Source of the DNA: Aquibium pacificus
GTDB lineage: Bacteria; Pseudomonadota; Alphaproteobacteria; Rhizobiales; Rhizobiaceae
Assembly (NCBI RefSeq): GCF_040839445.1
Contig: NZ_JBDPGJ010000002.1
Coordinates: 1,116,001-1,180,000, forward strand
Direction of reading: 5' to 3'
Length of the DNA: 64,000 bases
Position numbers and translations under genes: made by a program. The notes under the pieces were generated by a model, which worked only from the letters and a program-made list of their open reading frames with translations, made no database searches and was not told the DNA's origin. Within the stretch, counting starts at the first letter, position 1. Each line of letters opens with the position of its first letter. Below, in pieces: positions 32,850 through 41,433 of this stretch.

Positions 32850-34670
32850 CTAGACGGCATAGGCCCGCGCCTCCCGTGCCGGCGGCTGCGACTGCATGCG
32901 CAGGTAGCCGCGCCAGCCGCCTAGCCGGCTGATGTCCTTGGCACCCTCGAGGCCCGAACTCTCGCAGAGAAAGCCCTTCACGCTGGTGCCGTCCTCAAGG
33001 GAAACACTTCCGATGCAGAGCGGCGCGGGGATGCCGGCGATGAAATCCCCGAAACGCTTGCGCGGCAGCGCCCACACTTCCAGCTCGATGGCGGTCGCTT
33101 CGCCCGGGCTGCGGACCAAGCCCGGCCGGAATGGCGGGCCGCCGGGCAATGCATGCAGCGTGTAGCCGGGTGCCGTCCTGCATGCGCGCAGGAAGCGCCC
33201 ATCGCGCGCGGTGAGTTCGCGGTTGAGCGGCAGGCCCGACATGTGTGCTCCGCAGACCGCCACCGCGATCTCGTCCGCCGCGACATCCGAGATCTTCGCC
33301 GAGGCGGTGGCACGCGGTCGTCCGGTGGCGCCGAGCAGTCCTTCCTCGACCTTCGCCGCCACGGCCGCGGCCAGCGCATCCCGTCCCTTGCGCGCGAGCA
33401 TGGTGACGCTGCCTGGACGTCCGTCGGACCGCACTCCGGCGGGCACCGCGATGCCGCACATGTCGAGGAGGTTGACGAAGTTGGTGTAGGTGCCGAGCCG
33501 GCTGTTCGGACCGATCGGGTCGGCGGCGATCTCGGCCATCGAGACGAAGGTCGGGATTGTCGGAACGCAGATCACGTCCGCATCCTGGAGCAGTTCCTCG
33601 CAGCGGCGCTGCAATTCCTTCAGGCGGTAGAGACCGCCGAACGCATCCACCGCCGTCAGGCCGAGGCCGGGTTCGAGGATGGCGCGCGTGGTCGAATGCA
33701 GCGTCTCAGGCGCCTCGACCAGCCGGTCGCCGACAGCCGCCACGCGTTCCGCGAGCCACGCGCCCTCGTAGAGCATCCGCGCGACGGCATAGAACGGCTC
33801 GAAATCGATCTCCTTGACGGCGGCGCCACCGGTCTGCAGGCGCGCGATCGTCGCGCGGAAATGATCCGCCTGCGCGGTGTCGCCGAAGGTTTCCAGGCTT
33901 GCCGCGTCGGGAACCGCGATGCGGATGGCGGGCGGCGGCGGGGAGGCGACGGGCGCGGGCAGGACGCGCGAATAGGGATCTGCCGCATCGTAGGCGGCGG
34001 CTGCCTCAAAGACCTCCCATGCATCGCTGACGGTGAAGGCGAAGACCGAGATCGTGTCGAGCGTCCGGCAGGCCGGCACTACGCCGGTGGACGAAAGCGC
34101 CCCCAGCGTCGGCTTCAGCCCGACGATGTTGTTCAGTGCTGCCGGCACGCGGCCGGAGCCGGCCGTGTCGGTGCCGAGAGCGAACGCCGCGATGTCGTGC
34201 GCGACGGCGACGGCCGAACCCGACGACGAGCCGCCCGGCACGAGTTCCGGGTCGATGGCGTTGCGCGGAGCCGGGTAGGGCGTGCGCACGCCGACGAGGC
34301 CGGTCGCGAACTGGTCGAGATTGGTCTTGCCGAGGCAGATCGCACCCGCCGCCTTCAGCCGCGCGACGGCGAAGGCGTCGCCCTCCGCCCGGTAGGCAAA
34401 GTCCGGGCAGGCGGCCGTGGTCGGCATTCCCGCCACGTCGATGTTGTCCTTGACCGCGAAGGGGACGCCCCAGAGCGGGAGATCGGAGAAGGCGCCGAGC
34501 GCCCGCGCCGCGGCCAGCGCCGCCTCCCGCGCCTCGTGGATGAAGATACCGGGATCCGCCACCGCATCGAGCCGGCGGAACGCCTCCCGCACGACGTCCT
34601 CGGGCCGCATACCGGCGGCATAGGCCTCTCTCAGGGCGGCGAGGGTGAAGGGGAGGTCTTCGAGTTTCAA
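32850..34670 (-). CDS. atzF: Allophanate hydrolase, AtzF type
   Basis: This 606-residue amidase splits allophanate into two ammonia and two CO2. The amidase-signature triad is Lys74, Ser148 and Ser172; the spacings of 74 and 24 residues equal those of Pseudomonas AtzF (Lys91, Ser165, Ser189). A C-terminal domain of about 150 residues (from around 455) matches the AtzF C-terminal domain, and total length equals AtzF. The start is a TTG at 34670 with GGAAAC upstream; no in-frame ATG precedes it. It is the first gene of the island's minus strand and is divergent from a LysR gene. Confidence 0.9.
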   Translation of the reverse strand: MKLEDLPFTLAALREAYAAGMRPEDVVREAFRRLDAVADPGIFIHEAREAALAAARALGAFSDLPLWGVPFAVKDNIDVAGMPTTAACPDFAYRAEGDAFAVARLKAAGAICLGKTNLDQFATGLVGVRTPYPAPRNAIDPELVPGGSSSGSAVAVAHDIAAFALGTDTAGSGRVPAALNNIVGLKPTLGALSSTGVVPACRTLDTISVFAFTVSDAWEVFEAAAAYDAADPYSRVLPAPVASPPPPAIRIAVPDAASLETFGDTAQADHFRATIARLQTGGAAVKEIDFEPFYAVARMLYEGAWLAERVAAVGDRLVEAPETLHSTTRAILEPGLGLTAVDAFGGLYRLKELQRRCEELLQDADVICVPTIPTFVSMAEIAADPIGPNSRLGTYTNFVNLLDMCGIAVPAGVRSDGRPGSVTMLARKGRDALAAAVAAKVEEGLLGATGRPRATASAKISDVAADEIAVAVCGAHMSGLPLNRELTARDGRFLRACRTAPGYTLHALPGGPPFRPGLVRSPGEATAIELEVWALPRKRFGDFIAGIPAPLCIGSVSLEDGTSVKGFLCESSGLEGAKDISRLGGWRGYLRMQSQPPAREARAYAV

Positions 34671-34855
34671 TGCACTGTTTCCGTATGTCTGTCGTTCATG
34701 CCCCGCGGCGGCATTGCGCCTGCGGAGTGGGGCCGGACACGAGGAGTTGTCGTCTGGTGATCTGCATCGGCGGAGCCCCTCTCGAACATGAAAAGACGTT
34801 CACGGGCAGCTTGCAGCTTTTCCCGTTCGCTCAAACTGCTATGATTTCACCGATG

Positions 34856-34874
34856 CGGTGCAAAAAATGCACCG
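34856..34874. promoter_or_regulatory. LysR-type T-N11-A palindrome in the divergent promoter
   Basis: CGGTGCA (34856-34862) and TGCACCG (34868-34874) form a perfect inverted repeat around five A residues. Its core, bases 34859-34871, fits the T-N11-A signature of LysR binding sites with dyad symmetry. It lies 21 bases before the LysR ATG and about 190 before the allophanate hydrolase start, so the regulator probably binds here to control itself and the island. Confidence 0.6.
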
Positions 34875-34895
34875 GCTGCGTGAAAGGCAAGCCGC

Positions 34896-35804
34896 ATGAG
34901 GCACTTGCAGACGTTTCGCCTGATCGAGGCCGTTGCCCGCGCCGGATCGATGCGGAAAGCCGCGCAGGACATGAACATCACCGCCTCGGCGCTCAACCGG
35001 CGCATCAACCGTTTCGAGGACGAGTTCGGCGCCGAGATCTTCGAGCGGCTCGCCGGCGGCGTGCGGCTCAATCCCGCGGGCGAGCTCGTCCTGCACCACT
35101 ACCGCGCCACGCTGTCGGACCTGTCGCGCGTGCAGGGGCAGGTCGCCGACCTCTCGGGCGAGCGGCGCGGCCACGTCTCCATCGCCTGCTCGCAGGCGCT
35201 GCTGCCCTATTTCCTGCCGCGGCAGATCGCCCGCTACCGCGCCGAGCACCGGGGCGTCACCTTCAGCGTCAACGTGCGCGACCGCGCCCAGGCCGAGCAG
35301 GAACTGGCCACCTATTCGAGCGACCTCGCGCTGGTGTTCGAGCCGGTCTACCTCGTCGATTTCGAGGTCGTGCACGTCGCGCCGCAGGCGGTCAACGTGG
35401 TGATGCGGGCCGACCATCCCCTCGCGCGCAAGCCGGAGTTGCGGCTTCGCGATTGCCTCGACACGCCGCACGTGGCGCCCTCGGCCAAGTTCGGCGTGCG
35501 ACACCTGCTCGATTTCGCCGCCCGCCGCGGCACGCGCCGCGTCTCGCCGGTGGTCGAGACCGAGAGCTTCGAACTCATCCGCCACTACGTGCTGCACGAG
35601 GGCGTGATCGGCTTCCAGATCCCCATCGGCCTGCGCGATCCCGGCGACGGCTCGATCGTCTTCCGCCCCATCTCCGAACGCGACCTGCCGCCCGGCAACC
35701 TCATCCTCGGCCAGATGCGCGGCCGCACCCTCCCCGTCGCCTCGGCCCGCTTCGCCATGCAGCTGGCAACGGCGCTGAAGGACTATCCGGGGGAAATGCG
35801 CTGA
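34896..35804 (+). CDS. LysR-family transcriptional regulator
   Basis: This 302-residue regulator has an N-terminal winged HTH (Ser-Met-Arg-Lys-Ala-Ala-Gln-Asp-Met ... Leu-Asn-Arg-Arg-Ile) and a periplasmic-binding-protein-like effector domain from about residue 90. It is divergent from the allophanate hydrolase and so is the likely activator of the biuret/ureide island, with an effector that may be biuret or a pathway intermediate. A T-N11-A palindrome lies in the shared promoter. The ATG at 34896 begins the conserved HTH region. Confidence 0.88.
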   Translation: MRHLQTFRLIEAVARAGSMRKAAQDMNITASALNRRINRFEDEFGAEIFERLAGGVRLNPAGELVLHHYRATLSDLSRVQGQVADLSGERRGHVSIACSQALLPYFLPRQIARYRAEHRGVTFSVNVRDRAQAEQELATYSSDLALVFEPVYLVDFEVVHVAPQAVNVVMRADHPLARKPELRLRDCLDTPHVAPSAKFGVRHLLDFAARRGTRRVSPVVETESFELIRHYVLHEGVIGFQIPIGLRDPGDGSIVFRPISERDLPPGNLILGQMRGRTLPVASARFAMQLATALKDYPGEMR

Positions 35805-35868
35805 CGGTGGCAGGAGCGGGAGGCTCCGCGCCCCGCGCATTCGGATCGCATCAGAACCTTTGAAAAAA

Positions 35869-35945
35869 TGGTGATCCCGACAGGATTCGAACCTGTGACC
35901 CTCAGATTAGGAATCTGATGCTCTATCCTACTGAGCTACGGGACC
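35869..35945 (-). tRNA. tRNA-Arg (anticodon CCU)
   Basis: The minus strand folds as a 77-base tRNA: acceptor GGTCCCG pairing with CGGGATC (one G-U), D arm with AGCTCAGTAGGATAGAGC, an anticodon stem TCAGA/TCTGA with loop TTCCTAA (anticodon CCT), a T arm with GGTTCGAATCC, and an encoded CCA end. It reads AGG codons. It stands alone between a LysR gene and an M20 peptidase gene. Confidence 0.95.
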
Positions 35946-36067
35946 CCGGGCGCTTCAATACCCTCTCGCGGCGGATTCGCCAATAGGTTCGCGCCATTTC
36001 GGCGGCAATGCGCCGCTATCGGCGACGCATCTTGCGTAAGGCGCCGATGCTGCCGGCGGGCCGCCGG

Positions 36068-37231
36068 TCAGGCGGCCAGCGACTTCTCCGCAAGCCGCAC
36101 CCAGTAGGAGATGCCGTGCGGGATTGCCTCGTCGTTGAAGTCGTAGGCGGGGTGGTGGAGGTTGGCCGTGTCGCCGTTGCCAATGAAGATGAAGGCGCCC
36201 GGCCGGGCCTCCAGCATGTAGGAGAAATCCTCGCCGCCCATTACCGCCGGCATGTCGTCCTCGACGTTCGGCTCGCCCGCCACTTCCCGGGCCACCGCGA
36301 CGGCGAAGGCGGTCTCGTCGGCATGGTTGAAGGTGACGGGATAGTTGGCGTCGTACGCGATCTCGGCCACCGCATCGCCGGCCTCGGCGATGTTGGCCAC
36401 GATCGTGCGGATCCGCTTTTCAGCGAGTGCGGCGACGTCCTTGCGAAGGGTGCGCACGGTGCCGGCGATTTCGGCGGTCTCGGGGATGACGTTGTAGGCG
36501 TCGCCGGCGTGGAACTTGGTCACCGATACGACCAGCGCCTCGAGCGGGTCGCTGCTGCGCGACACCACCGTCTGCATGGCGCCGACGATCTGGCTGGTGA
36601 TCACGATCGGGTCGACCGTCTGGTGCGGGAAGGCGGCATGCCCGCCCTTGCCTCGCACGGTGATGGTGAATTCGGCGGTCGAGGCCATGATCGGGCCGGT
36701 GCGGGTCGCGAACTGGCCCACCGGCAGGCCGGGCTCGTTGTGCATGCCGTAGACGCGCTCGATGCCGAAGCGCTCCATCATGCCCTCCTGAACCATGACG
36801 TTGCCGCCGCCGCCGCCCTCTTCGGCCGGCTGGAAGATGACCGCCACCCGGCCGGCGAAGTTGCGCGTCTCGGCGAGGTATTTCGCGGCGCCCAGGAGCA
36901 TGGAGGTGTGGCCGTCATGGCCGCAGGCATGCATGGCCCCGGCATTCTGCGATGTGTGCTCGACGCCGCTGGCCTCCCTGATCGGCAGGGCGTCCATGTC
37001 GGCGCGCAGGCCGAGCGTCGGGCCGGAGCCGAGGCGGCCGTTGATGATGGCGACGACGCCGGTCTTCGCTATCCCGGTCACCACCTCGTCGCAGCCGAAT
37101 TCGCGCAGCTTGTCGGCCACGAAGGCGGAGGTCTTGAAGAGGTCGAAGTTGAGCTCGGGGTTGCGGTGGAGATGGCGGCGCCACTCCGCCACTTCCTTCT
37201 GCATCTCGGCGGCCCGGTTCAGGATCGGCAT
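36068..37231 (-). CDS. M20 family metallo-amidohydrolase (hippurate hydrolase-like)
   Basis: This 387-residue enzyme belongs to the M20D amidohydrolases (HipO/IAA-amino-acid hydrolase group) that split N-acyl amino acids. The metal centre motifs Ala-Cys-Gly-His-Asp-Gly-His-Thr, Ala-Glu-Glu-Gly and Met-Gly-Gly-Glu-Asp-Phe-Ser-Tyr are complete. A dimerisation domain spans about 190-300. The ATG at 37231 starts the conserved region; GGAG lies 13 bases before it. It is a single gene, divergent from a penicillin-binding protein gene. The exact substrate cannot be told. Confidence 0.87.
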   Translation of the reverse strand: MPILNRAAEMQKEVAEWRRHLHRNPELNFDLFKTSAFVADKLREFGCDEVVTGIAKTGVVAIINGRLGSGPTLGLRADMDALPIREASGVEHTSQNAGAMHACGHDGHTSMLLGAAKYLAETRNFAGRVAVIFQPAEEGGGGGNVMVQEGMMERFGIERVYGMHNEPGLPVGQFATRTGPIMASTAEFTITVRGKGGHAAFPHQTVDPIVITSQIVGAMQTVVSRSSDPLEALVVSVTKFHAGDAYNVIPETAEIAGTVRTLRKDVAALAEKRIRTIVANIAEAGDAVAEIAYDANYPVTFNHADETAFAVAVAREVAGEPNVEDDMPAVMGGEDFSYMLEARPGAFIFIGNGDTANLHHPAYDFNDEAIPHGISYWVRLAEKSLAA

Positions 37232-37402
37232 GTTCGGTGATACTCCGTCTGATGCGCGCCGCGTCCGGCCGCCCCGCGATTTCGTGATCGGCGGAGTTTT
37301 GCCATTCCGGCGCCACATGCGATAGATACGAGCGCAATGCCCGCGGTTCGGCCTCATGGCCGGATTTGGGCAACCGTATCGCAATTCCCTCACGAGGCGA
37401 AA

Positions 37403-38548
37403 GTGAAATCGACCAGACCGATCGCCCGGCAGTTCGCCGAGAATTTCGCCAAGCATGTCGCCGGAGCGGCAGTGACGGCCATGCTGATCGCCACCGGCCC
37501 CGCCATGGCGGGACCTTCAATCCTCGTCGACCTCGACAGCGGCAAGGTGATCGAGCAGGAGGACGCCTTCAAGCGCTGGTATCCGGCCTCGCTGTCGAAG
37601 CTGATGACGACCTATGTCGTGTTCCGCGCCATCCAGGCCGGGGAGGTGACGCTGCAATCGCCGGTGCGCATCACCAAGCGCGCGGCCAAGGAACCGCCGA
37701 GCAAGATGGGTTATGCGCCGGGCTCGGAACTCACCCTCGACAGCGCGCTCAAGATCATCATGGTCAAGTCGGCAAACGACGTCGCCACCGCCATCGGCGA
37801 GAGCATCGCCGGATCGGAAGAAGCCTTCGCCGCGAGGATGAACGCCGAATCGGCCCGCCTCGGAATGACCGGGTCGCATTGGGTGAATGCACACGGCCTG
37901 CATTCGGATGAGCAGTATTCCACCGCGCATGATCTCGCGGTCCTTGCGCGGGCGCTGCGCACGGAATTCCCCCAGCATGCGACCTACTTCAAGCTCGAAG
38001 GCATCGTCGCCGGCAACGCCAAGATAAAGAATCACAACGACCTGATCCGCCGGTTCGACGGCACCGACGGCATGAAGACCGGCTATACATGCCCGGCGGG
38101 CTTCAACCTCGTGGCAACGGCCACGCGCGACGGTCGCACGCTTCTTGCCGTGGTCATCGGCGAGAGGTCGTCGGAGGAACGCGCGGTGAAGGCCGCCGAC
38201 CTTCTGGCCGCGGGGTTCGGCAGCAGCGTCGCGGACGCCCCGACGCTCTCGGCCATGGAGCCGCGGGGCGAAGGGCTGGACCAGCCGACCAACATGCGCG
38301 ATCGGATCTGCACGAAGGCTGCCTACAAGGCGCGCCTCGATGCCGGCGAGGTCGACAAGAACGGCAAGGTGATCATCGATTCGCCCCACCTGCACGAGCC
38401 GACGCGAGATCCTGTTCTCGTCGCCGTCGGTCTCGGCGGCGCGACGGGGCCGCGCTCTCCCTTCGCCGCCCCGGTCGAGTATGCCGACGTTCCGATCCCG
38501 ACGCCTCGCCCGGACTACACGCCCGTTCAGGCGAGCGCGGTCCGGTAG
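37403..38548 (+). CDS. D-alanyl-D-alanine carboxypeptidase (DacF/PBP5-6 family)
   Basis: This 381-residue exported penicillin-binding protein trims the terminal D-Ala of peptidoglycan stem peptides. A signal peptide ends Ala-Met-Ala before Gly-Pro-Ser. The active-site motifs are Ser-Leu-Ser-Lys, Ser-Ala-Asn and Lys-Thr-Gly-Tyr-Thr. The C-terminal extension after about 290 is Pro-rich and lacks the usual amphipathic anchor helix of E. coli PBP5. The GTG at 37403 is chosen for the GAGG upstream and because it begins the basic N-region of the signal. Confidence 0.88.
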   Translation: MKSTRPIARQFAENFAKHVAGAAVTAMLIATGPAMAGPSILVDLDSGKVIEQEDAFKRWYPASLSKLMTTYVVFRAIQAGEVTLQSPVRITKRAAKEPPSKMGYAPGSELTLDSALKIIMVKSANDVATAIGESIAGSEEAFAARMNAESARLGMTGSHWVNAHGLHSDEQYSTAHDLAVLARALRTEFPQHATYFKLEGIVAGNAKIKNHNDLIRRFDGTDGMKTGYTCPAGFNLVATATRDGRTLLAVVIGERSSEERAVKAADLLAAGFGSSVADAPTLSAMEPRGEGLDQPTNMRDRICTKAAYKARLDAGEVDKNGKVIIDSPHLHEPTRDPVLVAVGLGGATGPRSPFAAPVEYADVPIPTPRPDYTPVQASAVR

Positions 38549-38555
38549 TGCGGCG

Positions 38556-39674
38556 GTGAACACTCCCGGCGCGCCGATACCCGTCACCGTGCTTACCGGC
38601 TTTCTCGGGGCCGGCAAGACGACGCTGCTCAACCGCCTGCTCAAGGATCCGGCGCTCACCGACACCGCCGTCATCATCAACGAGTTCGGCGACGTCGCCA
38701 TCGACCATCTGCTGGTCGAGCAGTCGTCCGATGGCGTCATCGAACTCTCCGACGGGTGCCTGTGCTGCACGGTGCGCGGCGAACTGGTCGATACGCTGGC
38801 CGATCTCGCGGACCGCATGCAGACCGGCCGCATCCAGCCGCTCAAGCGCGTGATCGTCGAGACGACCGGGCTCGCCGATCCGGTGCCCGTGCTGCAGTCG
38901 ATCATGGCCCATCCGGCGATCGTGGCCGCCTATCGCCTCGACGGCGTCGTCGCGGTCGTCGACGCGGTCAACGGTGCCGCGACGCTCGATCGTCACGCGG
39001 AGGCGGTGAAACAGGTCGCGGTTGCCGACCGGATCGTGCTCACGAAGACGGATCTCGCGCAGGAAGCGGCGGTCGCGGAACTGAGATCGAGGATTGCAGC
39101 GCTGAACCCCGGCGCCCCGGTCCTCGGGCCCGACGCGGGGCCCGGCGCGCTGCTGGACTGCGGCCTCTACGATCCGGCGACCAAGAGCGTCGACGTGGCG
39201 CGCTGGCTGCGCGACGAGGCCCTTCACGCCCAGGCGCACGATGGTCACGGCCACGATCACCACGACCATGACCACGAGCACGGCCAACTACACCGGCACG
39301 ACGCGCGCATCCGGACCGTTTCGCTGGTGCTGGACCGGCCGCTGCCGCTGGCGACGGTGGAAAACTTCCTCGATCTCCTGCGCTCGACCCATGGCGACCA
39401 GCTGCTGCGCATGAAGGGCATCATCGAAACGGTCGAATGGCCCGACCGTCCGCTCGTCATCCACGGCGTCCAGAAGGTGCTGCATCCGCCGGTGCGGCTG
39501 GAGCGGTGGCCTGAGGGGCCGCGCGGCGTGCGCATCGTGATGATCACGCTCGACATGCCGGAGGATTACGTCAGGCGGCTGTTCGACGCCTTTGCCGGGC
39601 AGCCGCGGATCGACGCGCCAGACCGGGCGGCGCTGGAGGACAATCCGCTGGCGATCGCCGGCTTCAGGGGCTGA
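38556..39674 (+). CDS. CobW/YjiA-family GTP-dependent metal chaperone
   Basis: This 372-residue GTPase of the COG0523 family delivers metals such as zinc or cobalt to target proteins. It has Walker A Gly-Phe-Leu-Gly-Ala-Gly-Lys-Thr-Thr, the metal-binding Gly-Cys-Leu-Cys-Cys motif, the base-binding Thr-Lys-Thr-Asp (an NKxD variant), a His/Asp-rich stretch of about 18 residues near residue 235, and a C-terminal CobW_C domain. GTG 38556 is the only suitable start and its ribosome-binding site is weak. It follows the carboxypeptidase gene by seven bases. The cobS/cobT genes are 9 kb away, so a cobalamin link is not excluded. Confidence 0.85.
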   Translation: MNTPGAPIPVTVLTGFLGAGKTTLLNRLLKDPALTDTAVIINEFGDVAIDHLLVEQSSDGVIELSDGCLCCTVRGELVDTLADLADRMQTGRIQPLKRVIVETTGLADPVPVLQSIMAHPAIVAAYRLDGVVAVVDAVNGAATLDRHAEAVKQVAVADRIVLTKTDLAQEAAVAELRSRIAALNPGAPVLGPDAGPGALLDCGLYDPATKSVDVARWLRDEALHAQAHDGHGHDHHDHDHEHGQLHRHDARIRTVSLVLDRPLPLATVENFLDLLRSTHGDQLLRMKGIIETVEWPDRPLVIHGVQKVLHPPVRLERWPEGPRGVRIVMITLDMPEDYVRRLFDAFAGQPRIDAPDRAALEDNPLAIAGFRG

Positions 39675-39687
39675 GCCTAGCTTCCTT

Positions 39688-39918
39688 TCAACCCCGTTCT
39701 ATCAGAAACCGGTGCCCCCCGGCCACGCTCAGGCTCTCGACGAGCCGGTGGCCGCTCTCAGTGCAGAAGGCGGGGATGTCGATGACGGCGAGCGGGTCCG
39801 TGGTCTCGACCCAGAGGAGGCCGCCCGGCGGCAGGTCGGCGAGACGCCGCCGTGTCTTCAAAACGGGCAGGGGACAGTTGAGCCCCCTGAGGTCGTAGAC
39901 GTCCTGCGGCCCGGCCAC
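39688..39918 (-). CDS. TusA-family sulfurtransferase-like protein
   Basis: This 76-residue protein has the TusA/SirA fold. The motif Leu-Arg-Gly-Leu-Asn-Cys-Pro-Leu-Pro-Val-Leu carries the Cys-Pro-X-Pro signature with the sulfur-accepting Cys. The family transfers persulfide sulfur for tRNA thiolation or molybdenum cofactor use. It starts at a GTG 10 bases after the stop of the upstream L,D-transpeptidase gene, with no clear ribosome-binding site, so translation may depend on that gene. Confidence 0.82.
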   Translation of the reverse strand: MAGPQDVYDLRGLNCPLPVLKTRRRLADLPPGGLLWVETTDPLAVIDIPAFCTESGHRLVESLSVAGGHRFLIERG

Positions 39919-39928
39919 GGGGAAGGCG

Positions 39929-41218
39929 TCAGCTGCCGAACAGGTTGCCGAACGACCCGACGCGCTTGCGCACCGCGCCGAAGAGGCCGCCTCCCGCCTC
40001 GTCGGTCTCGACCGTCTCGGCGGCGGGCGCGGGCTCGGCCGCGGCGGTTTCGGCGGCTTTCGCCGCCTCCTCCGCCTGGGCGGCCGCAATCTTCGCGGCT
40101 TCCGCCTCGGCGGCCTTGAGGGCTGCCGCGGCCTTTTTCTGTTCCTCGGCCTTCCTCGCTTCGGCTTCCTTCGCCTCGATCTCGGCCATGCGGCGTCCGG
40201 CGGGCGAATCGATGCGTCCCATCTGCGCCGTGGTCAAGACCACGGTGCCGTCGGGGGCGAGCGACGGCGGCTCCATCGGCACGCGTTCGCCGCGGGAACG
40301 CTTCTTCGACCATTCGGCGACGAGTTTCGCTTCCTGAAGGCCGCCGATGGTGGGGCGCGGCGGATTGGACGCGCCTCTGGCGGCATGCGAGGCGAAGGCG
40401 TTGTCGAACTGGCTCTTGTAGCTCTGGTAGGCCGACATGAGGGCCTCCGGCTGGCTCATCGGCGGGCAGGCCGCCGTCGGCTGGAAGGTCGCGCCGTTTT
40501 CCGGGATGCGGTTGAAGACGTAGCGCTTGTCGCAGACGTCGACCTTGGGCGGAACCTTCGTGATCTCGAAGTGGTCGTAGCCTTCCTTCAGCATGCTCCA
40601 GAACGCGTAGTTCGGATCGTCTTTGTAGCGCGCCATGTTCTCGGGCGTCATTCGGAAGGGAAAAGCCTGGATCTGGAACTCGGTCTGGCCGCCGCGGAAG
40701 GCGTCGCGGGCGAAGGCGTAGATTTCCTCGACCTGCGCGTCGGTCATGGAATAGCAGCCCGAAGACGAGCAGGCGCCGTGCACCATGAGGTTCGAGCCGG
40801 TGCGGCCGTGGGCGCGGTCGTAGGCGTTGGGATAGCCCATGTTGAACGCCAGATGATAGCTGGACTGCGGGTTCAACTGGGAAGGCCGCACGTTATAGAA
40901 GCCCTCCGGCGCCTGCCGGTCGCCTTCGACGAACTTGGGTCCGAGCTTGCCGGACCATTTGCAGATGTCGTAGGTCGCGATGAGATCGTAGCGGCCGGAC
41001 TTCTTCTGCTTCCAGATCTCGAGCTTGCCCTCTTCCTTGAAGACACGCGCCATCACCGGCGCGTCCTTCTCCATCCCCTTGGCCTGCATGGAGGCCAGGA
41101 TTTGCTCGGGAAGCTGCTTGTTGGCCTTGATCCCGGCGGAGTTCAGGGTGGTTTCGGTGCAGCCCGCAACCGCGAGCGCGGCGGCTAGCAAGCTGATCCG
41201 GGTGATGCTGGCAATCAT
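39929..41218 (-). CDS. YafK-like L,D-transpeptidase family lipoprotein
   Basis: This 429-residue protein begins with a lipoprotein signal (Leu-Ala-Val-Ala-Gly-Cys near residue 20). The L,D-transpeptidase domain follows, with the catalytic His-Gly-Ala-Cys-Ser-Ser-Ser-Gly-Cys-Tyr-Ser motif of the YafK (DpaA-like) subgroup. A low-complexity Ala/Glu/Lys helix (about 330-405) ends the protein, perhaps spanning the periplasm. YafK-type enzymes can cleave the link between peptidoglycan and lipoproteins. ATG 41218 is chosen; TTG 41224 is possible. Confidence 0.83.
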   Translation of the reverse strand: MIASITRISLLAAALAVAGCTETTLNSAGIKANKQLPEQILASMQAKGMEKDAPVMARVFKEEGKLEIWKQKKSGRYDLIATYDICKWSGKLGPKFVEGDRQAPEGFYNVRPSQLNPQSSYHLAFNMGYPNAYDRAHGRTGSNLMVHGACSSSGCYSMTDAQVEEIYAFARDAFRGGQTEFQIQAFPFRMTPENMARYKDDPNYAFWSMLKEGYDHFEITKVPPKVDVCDKRYVFNRIPENGATFQPTAACPPMSQPEALMSAYQSYKSQFDNAFASHAARGASNPPRPTIGGLQEAKLVAEWSKKRSRGERVPMEPPSLAPDGTVVLTTAQMGRIDSPAGRRMAEIEAKEAEARKAEEQKKAAAALKAAEAEAAKIAAAQAEEAAKAAETAAAEPAPAAETVETDEAGGGLFGAVRKRVGSFGNLFGS

Positions 41219-41433
41219 GCTCAAGACTTCAAACCTGCGTTCGCGGTAGCGGAGGCCGGGCAGACGCCGCGGCCGATCCGCGGGAACGTTAAGGCCGTTA
41301 ACCTTGAGAATTGCTTACTGCAAGGTCCGGTCCGCCCCTCTCACGCAAACGTCATAGAGCCATAGGATTGTCGATTTTATGGCGGGAGCGCTGCATGGCC
41401 GCATACGGCGGAGGGTTCGTTCCGCCAGAGCGG

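Noticed and set aside
33153..34760. A 535-residue plus-strand open frame opposite the allophanate hydrolase gene
   Set aside because: Shadow of the AtzF gene; low-complexity Arg/Gly/Asp composition and no family match.
35869..35945. tRNA-Arg as the integration site of a genomic island covering the biuret genes
   Set aside because: No repeat of the tRNA 3' end was seen at the other side and no integrase gene is present; xerD at 42490 is the housekeeping one.
40085..40200. Ala/Glu-rich codon repeats at the end of the YafK-like gene as a repeat element
   Set aside because: They are part of a continuous coding frame that encodes a helical linker; no exact repeat unit was seen.
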